This document shows, piece after piece, positions 1-7,961 of a stretch of DNA of 51,503 bases. The notes beneath the pieces were generated by a model that made no database searches, was not told the DNA's origin, and saw only the letters and a list, made by a program, of their open reading frames with translations. The stretch covers positions 1 to 51,503 of the forward strand of contig NZ_QXTJ01000014.1 in assembly GCF_003605735.1 (NCBI RefSeq). The letters run 5' to 3'. Numbering within the stretch: the stretch's first letter is position 1; the number at the start of each line of letters is the position of its first letter. The position numbers were made by a program, and so were the translations under genes. The DNA comes from Pseudomonas sp. LS-2 (GTDB lineage: Bacteria > Pseudomonadota > Gammaproteobacteria > Pseudomonadales > Pseudomonadaceae).

Positions 1-120
1 CAGCTTTGTGGCTCACCGGGCTTCTGAATTGAGCCCAAACATCGTAGGAGCGCGCTTGCCCGCGATTGCGGTGGGTCAGTCGACGTCAATGTGACAGACC
101 TTACGCATTCGCCCGCAATC
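1..120. repeat. Long intergenic repeat, copy 1 (REP-associated mosaic)
   Basis: This stretch is almost identical to 13494–13615. Both contain the motif GTAGGAGCGCGCTTGCCCGCGA, shown here only in part, followed by a shared tail ending in CTTACGCATTCGCC. The GTAGGAGC...GCCCGCGA core is typical of Pseudomonas REP elements. It lies downstream of nadC in non-coding DNA. The window edge cuts the unit; in the other copy a second block (see 326–366) precedes it. Confidence 0.7.
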
Positions 121-198
121 TCCCGAAGCCTTCGGCCAGAATCAAAAGCTCGAACCACACCGCAATCCCGCTTCTGCCGAAGGCGTGGGAGCCCGACT

Positions 199-302
199 TG
201 TCGGCGATCTGGCGGGCACCGGCAGTAAGATCATCCACCTCAGTGCATCAGGCACATCGCATGCACAGGTTTTGCTGCCGCTGCGCGCCAGATCGCCGAC
301 AA
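199..302. repeat. REPIN-like inverted repeat downstream of nadC
   Basis: Perfect 17-bp arms TTGTCGGCGATCTGGCG (199–215) and CGCCAGATCGCCGACAA (286–302) face each other across about 70 bp. Paired inverted REP-like units at this spacing are typical of Pseudomonas REPINs mobilised in trans by RAYT transposases. It follows the 3' end of nadC and could also stabilise or terminate that transcript. No RAYT gene is seen in the window. Confidence 0.7.
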
Positions 303-325
303 GGTGGAGCGCCACCCCGGTGGCT

Positions 326-366
326 CCCACGCCCTCCGGGCAGAAGCTGTTCGGCGTGTCCTGCAA
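326..366. repeat. Intergenic repeat block B, copy 1
   Basis: The block starting GTGGCTCCCACGCCCTCCGG and running into a CAGAAGC.GTTCGGCG segment recurs at 13438–13490. There it sits directly before the block seen at 1–120. This shows a mosaic repeat family shuffled between intergenic sites of this chromosome. Confidence 0.6.
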
Positions 367-399
367 TGCTGTCTGCCCTGGGTCAGCAGCCGGTGCCAA

Positions 400-1248
400 T
401 CAGATACTCAACCGCATCGACAAATCCACGGCCTTCACATCCTTGGTCAATGTCCCGATCGAGATGTAATCCACGCCCGTTTCGGCAATCGTGCGCAAGG
501 TGGCATCGGTGACGCCGCCGCTGGCCTCGAGTTTGGCGCGGCCGGCGGTGAGGCGTACGGCTTCGCGCATGTCGTCCAGGCTCAGTTCGTCGAGCATGAT
601 GATGTCGGCGCCGCCGTCGAGGGCCTGTTTGAGTTCGTCGAGGCTTTCGACTTCCACTTCCACCGGTTTGCCTGGGGCTATCCTGTGCGCCGCCGTGATG
701 GCTTCAGCGATGCCGCCGCAGGCCGCAATGTGGTTTTCCTTGATCAGGAAGGCGTCGAACAGGCCGATGCGGTGGTTGTGGCAGCCGCCGCAGGTGACGG
801 CGTATTTCTGCGCCAGACGCAGGCCCGGCAGGGTCTTGCGGGTGTCCAGGAGTTTGACTTGAGTGTCGGCGACCATGTCGGCGTAATGCTGGGAACGCGT
901 CGCCACCCCTGAAAGCATTTGCAGAAAGTTGAGCGCGCTTCGCTCGCCTGTCAGCAGTGAGCGGGCCGGGCCTTCAAGGTGGAACAGCGCCTGATTGGGT
1001 TTGACACGCTCGCCGTCCGCGACTTGCCAGTGCACCGCGACCCGCTGATCGAGCTGGCGAAATACGCTGTCGACCCAGGCGGTACCGGCGATCACCGCAT
1101 CGTCGCGGGAAATCACGGTCGCCGTGGCCAGACGCTCGACGGGGATCAGTTGCGCGGTGATGTCGCCAGTGCCGACGTCCTCGAGCAACGCACGGCGTAC
1201 GTTGGCTTCGATTTCAGCGGTCATCGTGGCAAGACGTAGATTCGGCAT
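400..1248 (-). CDS. nadC: Nicotinate-nucleotide pyrophosphorylase (quinolinate phosphoribosyltransferase)
   Basis: NadC makes nicotinate mononucleotide, CO2 and PPi from quinolinate and PRPP in de novo NAD synthesis, in the cytosol. The 282-residue product has the family length. An N-terminal [11 protein letters not shown] segment is followed by the active-site run [19 protein letters not shown], then [31 protein letters not shown] and the C-terminal LEASGGV phosphate-binding loop. I chose ATG 1248 because GGAG lies 7 nt upstream. A GTG at 1260 would add four residues but overlaps that ribosome site. The order nadC–DUF1631–ampD–ampE is conserved in Pseudomonas, with nadC divergent from the rest. 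Identification is secure. Confidence 0.97.
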   Translation of the reverse strand: MPNLRLATMTAEIEANVRRALLEDVGTGDITAQLIPVERLATATVISRDDAVIAGTAWVDSVFRQLDQRVAVHWQVADGERVKPNQALFHLEGPARSLLTGERSALNFLQMLSGVATRSQHYADMVADTQVKLLDTRKTLPGLRLAQKYAVTCGGCHNHRIGLFDAFLIKENHIAACGGIAEAITAAHRIAPGKPVEVEVESLDELKQALDGGADIIMLDELSLDDMREAVRLTAGRAKLEASGGVTDATLRTIAETGVDYISIGTLTKDVKAVDLSMRLSI

Positions 1249-1638
1249 ATCGGACTCCACTTACTAAGTCGCTCGAGTATAAGGCAGTCGACTGTACCAA
1301 CCCACCTGCCTTGTACCCCTCAACTGAGTGCATGGGCTGCACTTTGTCGGTTTTTTCCGCTCTGGTGCGACAGATTACGATTTTCGCGGTCTATCGCTGC
1401 ACGTGCTGGCTCGCCTGCTCCTATTCTTTCAGACAAGGCGAAGAGTCCGCTGGCGAGCGGGCAGCATTTAAAACATAATTCGCCTTGTATTTGACGTCAT
1501 AGCCTTGACGTTCCGCCTGTACACCCCAGGGACTACAAATTCGAGCGCTGGCCAAGTGAAGGTCTTTCCTTCGTTTGTGATCAGGTTGTGGCTGTTGCAG
1601 TAGCTGTTGTGAGTGATGGTTGATGAAAGGAGTTCTTG
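1249..1638. other. Intergenic region between divergent nadC and the DUF1631 gene
   Basis: About 390 bp without a credible gene. It must hold the promoters for nadC (leftward) and the DUF1631 gene (rightward). The right part (1460–1635) is more AT-rich than the surroundings and ends in the AAGGAG ribosome site of the DUF1631 gene. I see no strong hairpin or repeat. Confidence 0.5.
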
Positions 1639-3876
1639 ATGCAGAACGACAGTAAGGTGGTGCCTCTGAGCAAGACGAACCCGGATCATCCTGGGTCTTC
1701 GCCTGTCGCTCGGCTGCCGGTCGTTCTGTTGCAAGTGCGCGACAAGGCCGCGCAGCAGCTCAAGGAAAGCCTGCAGACGCTGTTCGACAACGCTGACGAC
1801 ACCCTCTTCGAGATGGCGGATCGCGCGCACAACAACGCCGAACAGAACATTTTCTTCGAAGCCATGCGCGACCTCCGCCTGAAGCGAAAGAGCATCGAAC
1901 GCAACTTCCTCGACAAATTCTTCGAAGCCTTCCTGCGACTCGGTCATTACGAAGTCGCCGAGCCCATCCTTTCCGAACCCGTTTCCTTCGACAAGCTGGC
2001 GCTGGTCCATAACGATGACCTGGAGCGCACCGTCGCTGTCGATTCGATGGTCACCAAGGTCATGAACCGCGACGGCGTGGCGCTGAACCAGCTGACCACG
2101 CGCCTGAACGAACTGATTCCGCAACCGTTGACTGACGAGTCCAACCCGCTCGGTCCGACACTGCTGTGCGACTTTTTCCTGCAGGCCGGACGAAGTCTGG
2201 GCGTCGAGATCAAGGTCAAGCTGATCATTCTCAAACTGTTCGAAAAATACGCGCTGTCCAACGCCGACCAGTTATACGAAGAGGCCAACCTGCTGCTCAT
2301 CGCGGCCGGGGTGTTGCCGGATCTGAAGGTCTTGCCTTCGCGTCGCTCGACCGATCGTGCCAGCGCCGCTGCTGCCACCGAAGCCCAGCGGGCAGACAGT
2401 GCTGCGTTGGTGCAGGCCACCGAGAACCTCGACAAGAGCGTGCAGGAAGTATTCTCCGCGCTGCAGGAGCTACTGGTTCATGTGCGTGGCAACCTGACGC
2501 CGCGTCCGGATAACGTCACCGAGGCCAGGCCGATTTCGAGCCAGGACCTGCTGCGCCTGCTCTCTCATCTGCAGCAGTACGTGCCACGGGCCGAAAACCC
2601 GGACGACTTCGATCTGCGCGCCCAGCTGGAGCAGTTGATTGGCCGCGTAAGCGCGCGCAGCGGCAAGTTTCGTACAGTCGGCACCATCGACGAAGACGTG
2701 ATCAACCTGATTTCGATGCTGTTCGAGTTCATCCTCGACGACCGCAATCTGCCAGGTTCGCTGCGTGCCCTGATTGGCCGGTTGCAGATTCCGATGCTCA
2801 AAGTCGCGGTGATCGACAAGAGCTTTTTCAGTCGTGGCAGCCATCCGGCGCGGCGTCTGCTCAACGAAATCGCTTCAGCGGCATTAGGCTGGGGCGGGCG
2901 TGACGACAGCCAACGCGATTCGCTGTACACGCGCATCGATCAAATCGTGCAGCGCCTGTTGCATGATTTCGTCGACGATCCTGCGATCTTCACCGAACTG
3001 CTGGTGGATTTCCTGGCGTTTACCAGTGATGAGCGCCGCCGCAGTGAGCTGCTCGAACAACGCACCCGCGATGCCGAAGAGGGGCGAGCGTTGGCCGAAC
3101 TGGCGCGCCAGCGGGTTCAACAGGCGCTCAACGACCGGCTGCTGGGCAAGACGCTGCCCGAGGTCGTGGTCCGGCTGTTGCAAGAAGCCTGGAGCAAGGT
3201 GCTGCTGTTGACGTGCCTCAAGCACGGGGACGAGTCGAATGAATGGAAGGCCGGTCTGCTGGCGATGGACGACTTGATCTGGAGCGTGGAGCCCCACGAC
3301 GAGCCCGATGCACGCCAGCGTTTGCTCGAGCTGGTTCCGGGTTTGCTCAAGTCACTGCGCGATGGCCTCAGCAGCGCGGCATTCGATCCGTTTGCGACCA
3401 GCGAATTTTTCAGCCAGCTTGAAGCGCTGCATGTGCAGGCGTTCAACCATGTTGCCCGTGCGCCTGATGCGCCGGCTGGCGTTGCGCCAGACGAGCCTGT
3501 CGACGGACCTTCGATGATGGCGGTGGTCGAGGAGATCGTACTGGTCGCGCCGGGTGAACAGGTGATCAGTGAGCCGCTGATGCATTTGCCGGAGAACGAT
3601 GAGGGGCTGATGCAGGTCGACAAGCTACGCTTGGGCAGTTGGGTCGAAATCCAGGAAGACGAAGATCACAAATTGCGCTGCAAGCTGGCGGCTATCGTCG
3701 AACCGAGCGGGCGTTATGTGTTCGTCAACCGCACCGGGATGAAGGTGCTGGAAAAAACCCGTATGGGCCTGGCGGTCGAATTCCGTCGCGGGGCCATTCG
3801 CGTCCTGGATGACTCGCTGCTGTTCGACCGCGCGCTGGAATCTGTTCTGGGCAATCTGCGCAAGCTCAAAGGCTGA
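1639..3876 (+). CDS. DUF1631 family protein
   Basis: A 745-residue, mostly helical, charged protein with no signal peptide or membrane segment. It matches the large DUF1631 proteins found between nadC and ampD in Pseudomonas, sometimes mis-annotated as thymidine phosphorylase. The N-terminal half is helix-rich (AAQQLKESLQTLFDNADD). The last ~100 residues form a separate beta-rich module (RLGSWVEIQEDEDHKLRCKL ... YVFVNRTGMKV) resembling PilZ-like domains. That resemblance is my inference; the RxxxR and DxSxxG PilZ signatures are not clear. ATG 1639 was chosen because AAGGAG lies 5 nt upstream; a TTG at 1636 has worse spacing. The biochemical role is not established. Confidence 0.85.
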   Translation: MQNDSKVVPLSKTNPDHPGSSPVARLPVVLLQVRDKAAQQLKESLQTLFDNADDTLFEMADRAHNNAEQNIFFEAMRDLRLKRKSIERNFLDKFFEAFLRLGHYEVAEPILSEPVSFDKLALVHNDDLERTVAVDSMVTKVMNRDGVALNQLTTRLNELIPQPLTDESNPLGPTLLCDFFLQAGRSLGVEIKVKLIILKLFEKYALSNADQLYEEANLLLIAAGVLPDLKVLPSRRSTDRASAAAATEAQRADSAALVQATENLDKSVQEVFSALQELLVHVRGNLTPRPDNVTEARPISSQDLLRLLSHLQQYVPRAENPDDFDLRAQLEQLIGRVSARSGKFRTVGTIDEDVINLISMLFEFILDDRNLPGSLRALIGRLQIPMLKVAVIDKSFFSRGSHPARRLLNEIASAALGWGGRDDSQRDSLYTRIDQIVQRLLHDFVDDPAIFTELLVDFLAFTSDERRRSELLEQRTRDAEEGRALAELARQRVQQALNDRLLGKTLPEVVVRLLQEAWSKVLLLTCLKHGDESNEWKAGLLAMDDLIWSVEPHDEPDARQRLLELVPGLLKSLRDGLSSAAFDPFATSEFFSQLEALHVQAFNHVARAPDAPAGVAPDEPVDGPSMMAVVEEIVLVAPGEQVISEPLMHLPENDEGLMQVDKLRLGSWVEIQEDEDHKLRCKLAAIVEPSGRYVFVNRTGMKVLEKTRMGLAVEFRRGAIRVLDDSLLFDRALESVLGNLRKLKG

Positions 3877-3897
3877 ACGGGATAAATGCTTTTCTAG

Positions 3898-3960
3898 CGG
3901 TTCGGCTGCCGGCGGCAACGATCTCGACGTCCTCACCGCCGGCGAGCCGGGCCGCTACAG
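3898..3960. repeat. REP-like imperfect inverted repeat
   Basis: Between the DUF1631 gene and ampD, GCGG.TCGGCTGCCGGCGG faces CCGCCGGCGAGCCGGGCCGC as an imperfect GC-rich dyad. It belongs to the same style of REP element as those at 6291 and 10272. It probably ends or stabilises the DUF1631 transcript. Confidence 0.55.
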
Positions 3961-4057
3961 GGCCAGGTTCTCGCCACACCGTTCAGTATTCACTCCCCAC
4001 ATCCTCCCTCATCGCGGGCATACTGGCCGCTGTCGATTCATGCTCTAAGGACCTTTC

Positions 4058-4606
4058 ATGCGATTGGACCCCGCCACGGGCTGGTGCCACGGCGCGCATC
4101 ATTGCCCTTCGCCCAATTTCAACGCTCGCCCCGAGGCGGAGATTTCGCTGCTGGTGATTCACAACATCAGCCTGCCACCCGCCCAGTTCAAGACTGGCAA
4201 GGTTCAGGAATTCTTTCAAAACCGGCTGGATGTAACAGAGCATCCCTATTTTGAGGGCATCGCCGATCTGCGGGTCTCTGCGCACTTTCTGGTCGAGCGT
4301 GATGGCGAGGTGACTCAGTTCGTCTCCTGTCTTGATCGCGCCTGGCATGCCGGTGTTTCGCTGTTCGAAGGCCGGGAGACCTGTAATGACTTCTCTATTG
4401 GTATCGAGTTGGAAGGCACTGATGATCAGCCCTTCACAGACGCCCAATATCACGCGCTGATCGCCCTGACCCGACAGCTTCAGTCGGCTTGGCCTGCGAT
4501 CACCTCACAACGCATCACCGGGCACAGCGATATTGCCCCGGGACGCAAGACCGATCCGGGTCCATCCTTTGACTGGGTAAGGTTTCGTTCGGCTTTGCAG
4601 GATTGA
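4058..4606 (+). CDS. ampD: 1,6-anhydro-N-acetylmuramyl-L-alanine amidase AmpD
   Basis: AmpD is a cytosolic zinc amidase that removes the peptide from 1,6-anhydroMurNAc-peptides during cell-wall recycling. Its loss derepresses AmpR-controlled AmpC beta-lactamase. The 182-residue product has the normal length and an amidase_2 fold. Zinc-ligand candidates are His in LLVIHNISLPP and the late His and Asp in ITGHSDIAPGRKTDPGPSFDW. RAWHAGVS and NDFSIGIELEG are family landmarks. The start has AGGA 7 nt upstream. ampE begins 15 nt after the stop, so the two form the usual ampDE operon. Confidence 0.97.
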   Translation: MRLDPATGWCHGAHHCPSPNFNARPEAEISLLVIHNISLPPAQFKTGKVQEFFQNRLDVTEHPYFEGIADLRVSAHFLVERDGEVTQFVSCLDRAWHAGVSLFEGRETCNDFSIGIELEGTDDQPFTDAQYHALIALTRQLQSAWPAITSQRITGHSDIAPGRKTDPGPSFDWVRFRSALQD

Positions 4607-4621
4607 ATCAAGGAGTGGGTA

Positions 4622-5458
4622 ATGAGTTTTCTGGTGTTGCTGTTGGCCGTGTGGATCGAGAAATTCTCAGCCCTGCGTCAGCGTGTACAGCGTGATGCAC
4701 CCTGGCTGAATCAGCTGGGAAGGCTTGAGTCCAACCCGCGGACTGCAAAGCACCCGTGGTGGATTTTGACCGTTACGATCCTGTTCCCATTGTTGCTGCT
4801 GGCGTTGGTGCTCTGGATTATCGGCTCGGTCGCCTATGGCTGGCTGGCACTGCCGATTCACCTGCTGGTGCTGATTTACAGCTTGGGGCGGGGCAATATC
4901 AAAGCCAATCTGGGCTCGTTCCGCGATGCTTGTCGGCGTGGCGATCAGGAAGCGGCGGTGTTGGTCGCTGATCGCGATCTGGGCGTTCAGGCCGACGACG
5001 AAGAGCAATTGCTGGGGGGCGTTCAGACCTATCTGCTGTGGGAGGTTTATCAAGGCTTCTTCGCGGTGATCTTCTGGTATTTCCTGCTCGGGCCGGTCGC
5101 GGCTCTGGCGTATCGTCTGCTGGCCCTGGCCGCCGAGCACGGTAAAACCCCGGCATTGGTGGAGCGCGCTGCGCAGTTGCGCCATGCCTTTGACTGGGTG
5201 CCGGTGCGGCTGCTTGCGGCGAGTTTTGCATTGGTGGGTAATTTCGTTGCCGTCAGTCGCGTCATGCTCAGCGAACTGCTCAACTGGAACATCAGCGCTT
5301 CGGCCCTGATCACCAAAGTCGGTTGCGTCGCCGGTGAAGTGCCTGCCCCGGTGGTAGGCGTTGAGGGTGTGAACAGTCTGGATGTGCTTTGGGAATTGCT
5401 GATTCGCTCCGCAATCGTCTGGTATGCCGGGTTTGCGTTGTGCACGTTGTTTGTCTGA
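4622..5458 (+). CDS. ampE: Regulatory signalling modulator protein AmpE
   Basis: AmpE is an inner-membrane protein co-transcribed with ampD whose exact role in beta-lactamase induction is unresolved. The 278-residue product starts MSFLVLLLAVWIEKFSALRQ. It has hydrophobic spans near residues 45–85 (WWILTVTILFPLLLLALVLW and the next), 145–170 (FFAVIFWYFLLGPVAALAYR) and at the C terminus, matching the four-span AmpE topology. AAGGAG precedes the ATG. The gene overlaps no neighbour, and surE follows 34 nt after the stop. Confidence 0.95.
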   Translation: MSFLVLLLAVWIEKFSALRQRVQRDAPWLNQLGRLESNPRTAKHPWWILTVTILFPLLLLALVLWIIGSVAYGWLALPIHLLVLIYSLGRGNIKANLGSFRDACRRGDQEAAVLVADRDLGVQADDEEQLLGGVQTYLLWEVYQGFFAVIFWYFLLGPVAALAYRLLALAAEHGKTPALVERAAQLRHAFDWVPVRLLAASFALVGNFVAVSRVMLSELLNWNISASALITKVGCVAGEVPAPVVGVEGVNSLDVLWELLIRSAIVWYAGFALCTLFV

Positions 5459-5492
5459 TACCGGCGCCAATATTCATCCCAGGGAGAGCTAC

Positions 5493-6266
5493 ATGTCGAG
5501 TCCACGAATCCAGAGAATCCTGATCACCAATGACGACGGCATCGATGCGCCGGGGCTGGAGGTCCTTGAGGCCATCGCCCGCGAGTTGGCGGACGAAGTC
5601 TGGGTGGTCGCGCCGGAGCAGGATCAGAGCGGGATTTCCCATGCCTTGAGCATTCACCATCCGTTGCGGGTGAAGGCCCGTGGCGAAAGACGTTTTTCAG
5701 TGTCAGGCACGCCCGCTGACTGCGTCGCCATCGGCTTGCGCGAGTTGATGGAAAACCCGCCACAGTTGCTCCTTTCAGGCGTCAACAAGGGCGCCAATCT
5801 TGGTGTCGAGACGATGTTCTCCGGCACGGTCGGCGCGGCCATGGCCGGTCTGCTGCTGGGCGTCCCATCAATTGCCCTGAGCCAGTTTTTCACCCGTCGT
5901 GATGCGGTGAAGTGGGGCACGGCCCGCGCGTTGGCCCCAGATGTGATTCGCACCGTGATCGGCATGCAATGGGCCGCAGACGGGTGCCTGAACATCAATT
6001 TCCCGGACGTCGAACCGGAACACGCAAAACCGCTACAGATCACCCGACAAGGCATCGGCCGTATGGATGGGTTGAACGTCACCAAACGCACAGACATGCG
6101 CGAACAGGGCTATTACTGGCTGAACATCGATCGGCACGAACGCCCGGATTTCGACGACAGCGAAACCTGGGTCGTGACCCATGGCGGCGTTTCCGTGACC
6201 CCGTTGCGCTTCGAGCGTACCGACCTCGATGTCATGGATCGCCTCAAGCGCGATCTTCAGGGCTGA
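5493..6266 (+). CDS. surE: 5'/3'-nucleotidase SurE
   Basis: SurE is a metal-dependent phosphatase of nucleoside monophosphates and survival protein. The 257-residue product shows the N-terminal metal site ILITNDDGIDAPG, then VVAPEQDQSGISHALS and LSGVNKGANLGVETMFSGTVGAAMAGLL, all diagnostic. ATG 5493 is preceded by AGGGAGAG; the longer reading frame upstream overlaps ampE and lacks a ribosome site. Most pseudomonads also carry surE in the surE–pcm–rpoS locus, so this copy beside ampDE is probably a paralog. That is inference, because the other locus is outside this window. Confidence 0.93.
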   Translation: MSSPRIQRILITNDDGIDAPGLEVLEAIARELADEVWVVAPEQDQSGISHALSIHHPLRVKARGERRFSVSGTPADCVAIGLRELMENPPQLLLSGVNKGANLGVETMFSGTVGAAMAGLLLGVPSIALSQFFTRRDAVKWGTARALAPDVIRTVIGMQWAADGCLNINFPDVEPEHAKPLQITRQGIGRMDGLNVTKRTDMREQGYYWLNIDRHERPDFDDSETWVVTHGGVSVTPLRFERTDLDVMDRLKRDLQG

Positions 6267-6290
6267 CAATCCTGAAACCTCTGATTGTTC

Positions 6291-6355
6291 GTAGCAGTGG
6301 TGCTTGCCAGCGGTGACGTCCGCAAAGTCGCTACGCCGGCCAGCTCCACTGCTAC
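6291..6355. repeat. REP-like inverted repeat after surE
   Basis: Arms GTAGCAGTGG (6291–6300) and CCACTGCTAC (6346–6355) enclose GCCAGCGG and CCGGCCAG segments. This gives the usual Pseudomonas REP dyad downstream of a stop codon, and it may end the surE transcript. Confidence 0.6.
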
Positions 6356-6488
6356 AGCCGTTTTAACCTCCCGCATAAGTATTCGTCTGAATAGGTGAGC
6401 CCTGTTCAATTAGAAAATTCGCGTAACTTCTCATCTCGAAGTTACCAAAAAGATGGCGTTGAGCTATCGGTCAAAAAATCCGATTTCC

Positions 6489-6516
6489 TTGCTTAGTAAC
6501 AAACCTTTGCTATAGC
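6489..6516 (+). promoter_or_regulatory. Candidate sigma70-type promoter of the antiporter–decarboxylase operon
   Basis: TTGCTT (6489–6494) and TATAGC (6511–6516) are spaced 16 nt apart in an AT-rich stretch 35 nt before the antiporter ATG. This is the best -35/-10 pair in the 285-bp gap after surE. It is a pattern match only. Confidence 0.4.
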
Positions 6517-6551
6517 TAAAAGCCTCTCACTTCATCCTATGAGGCAACGGA

Positions 6552-7961
6552 ATGTCAGTCGCAAAGAAAATGAGCGTGGGACAACTGACTATGTTGACGG
6601 CCGTCAACATGTTGGGATCCGGCATTGTGTTGTTACCGACCAAACTCGCTGAAGTGGGCGGTATTTCAATCCTTTCCTGGCTGATCACGGCCACCGGCTC
6701 GCTGGCTCTGGCATACGCCTTTGCGCGCTGCGGCATGCTCAGTCGCAAGACCGGGGGCATGGGCGGCTATGCCGAATACACCTTCGGCAAATCCGGTAAT
6801 TACATCACTAACTACACGTACGGGCTGTCGCTGTTGATTGCCAACGTCGCGATCAGTATTACGGCAGTGGGGTATATCCAGACGTTGTTCGATATAAAGC
6901 TCGGCTCGCTGCAAGTTGGCCTGGCGACCATCGCGCTATTGTGGATTACCACCTTCGCCAACTTCGGCGGCGCGCGCATCACCGGCAAGATCGGCGCCGT
7001 CACGGTCTGGGGTGTTATCGCGCCCGTGGTACTGGTGTCGACCATCGGTTGGTTCTGGTTTGACAGCAGTATTTACGCGGCGGGCTGGAATCCTCACGAC
7101 ATGCCCTGGTATCAGGCGGCTGGCGCGTCGGTGGCGATCACGCTGTGGGCGTTTCTGGGGCTGGAGTCTGCGTGCGCCAACGGCGACGCGGTGGAAAACC
7201 CTGAGAAGAACGTGCCCATCGCAGTGCTGGGCGGCACGTTGGGCGCTGCGGTGATTTACATCGTGTCCACCAACGTGATTGCCGGCATCGTCGATAACGC
7301 CGAGCTGGTGTCTTCCACGGCGCCATTCGGCCTGGTGTTCGCCAAGATGTTCACTCCCATGATCGGCAACATCGTCATGGGGCTGATGGTCCTGGCCTGC
7401 ATCGGCTCGTTGCTGGGCTGGCAATTCACGGTTGCACAAGTGTTCAAAAGCTCGGCGGACACCGGTTACTTCCTGCCGATCTTCGCCAAGGCCAATAAAA
7501 ACGGTGTGCCGATCATCAGCATGTTGATCCTGTTGGCGATGCAGACTGCCATGGCACTGCTCACGATCAGCCCTGATCTGGCCAAGCAGTTCGACACGCT
7601 GGTGAACCTGGCGGTGGTCACCAATCTGGTGCCGTACATCCTTTCCATGGCCACGTTGATGACCCTGCAGAAGATCTCCAACGTCCCGCCGAACAAGGCG
7701 CTCATTACCAATATCGTCGCTTACATTGCCGCCGCCTACAGCTACCTGGCGCTGTACAGCTCCGGCGCGCAGGCACTGATGCTCGGTGGCGTCGCGACGA
7801 TCATCGGCTACACGCTGTTCGGCTTCGTCAACACCCGGCTGATCAAACTGGAGGCGCTGAATAACAGCGTGCCGACGCAAACCGTCGCCGCGCAGCACAT
7901 CGTCGGTGAGCCTGTCCCTGTGAATAACTTGAACTCTGCCCAACTGGAGACCCAATCATGA
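6552..7961 (+). CDS. APC-family basic amino acid/polyamine antiporter (PotE/ArcD-like)
   Basis: A 469-residue inner-membrane transporter with about 12 hydrophobic spans. The opening TMLTAVNMLGSGIVLLPTKL contains the substrate-site GSGI motif of APC antiporters and closely resembles the putrescine/ornithine antiporter PotE. The next gene, a basic amino acid decarboxylase, overlaps its stop by four bases (ATGA), so they are translated together. The likely job is to import ornithine, lysine or arginine and export the polyamine product. The exact substrate cannot be read from sequence. GAGGCAACGG precedes the ATG. speF–potE and cadBA have the same logic. Confidence 0.88.
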   Translation: MSVAKKMSVGQLTMLTAVNMLGSGIVLLPTKLAEVGGISILSWLITATGSLALAYAFARCGMLSRKTGGMGGYAEYTFGKSGNYITNYTYGLSLLIANVAISITAVGYIQTLFDIKLGSLQVGLATIALLWITTFANFGGARITGKIGAVTVWGVIAPVVLVSTIGWFWFDSSIYAAGWNPHDMPWYQAAGASVAITLWAFLGLESACANGDAVENPEKNVPIAVLGGTLGAAVIYIVSTNVIAGIVDNAELVSSTAPFGLVFAKMFTPMIGNIVMGLMVLACIGSLLGWQFTVAQVFKSSADTGYFLPIFAKANKNGVPIISMLILLAMQTAMALLTISPDLAKQFDTLVNLAVVTNLVPYILSMATLMTLQKISNVPPNKALITNIVAYIAAAYSYLALYSSGAQALMLGGVATIIGYTLFGFVNTRLIKLEALNNSVPTQTVAAQHIVGEPVPVNNLNSAQLETQS

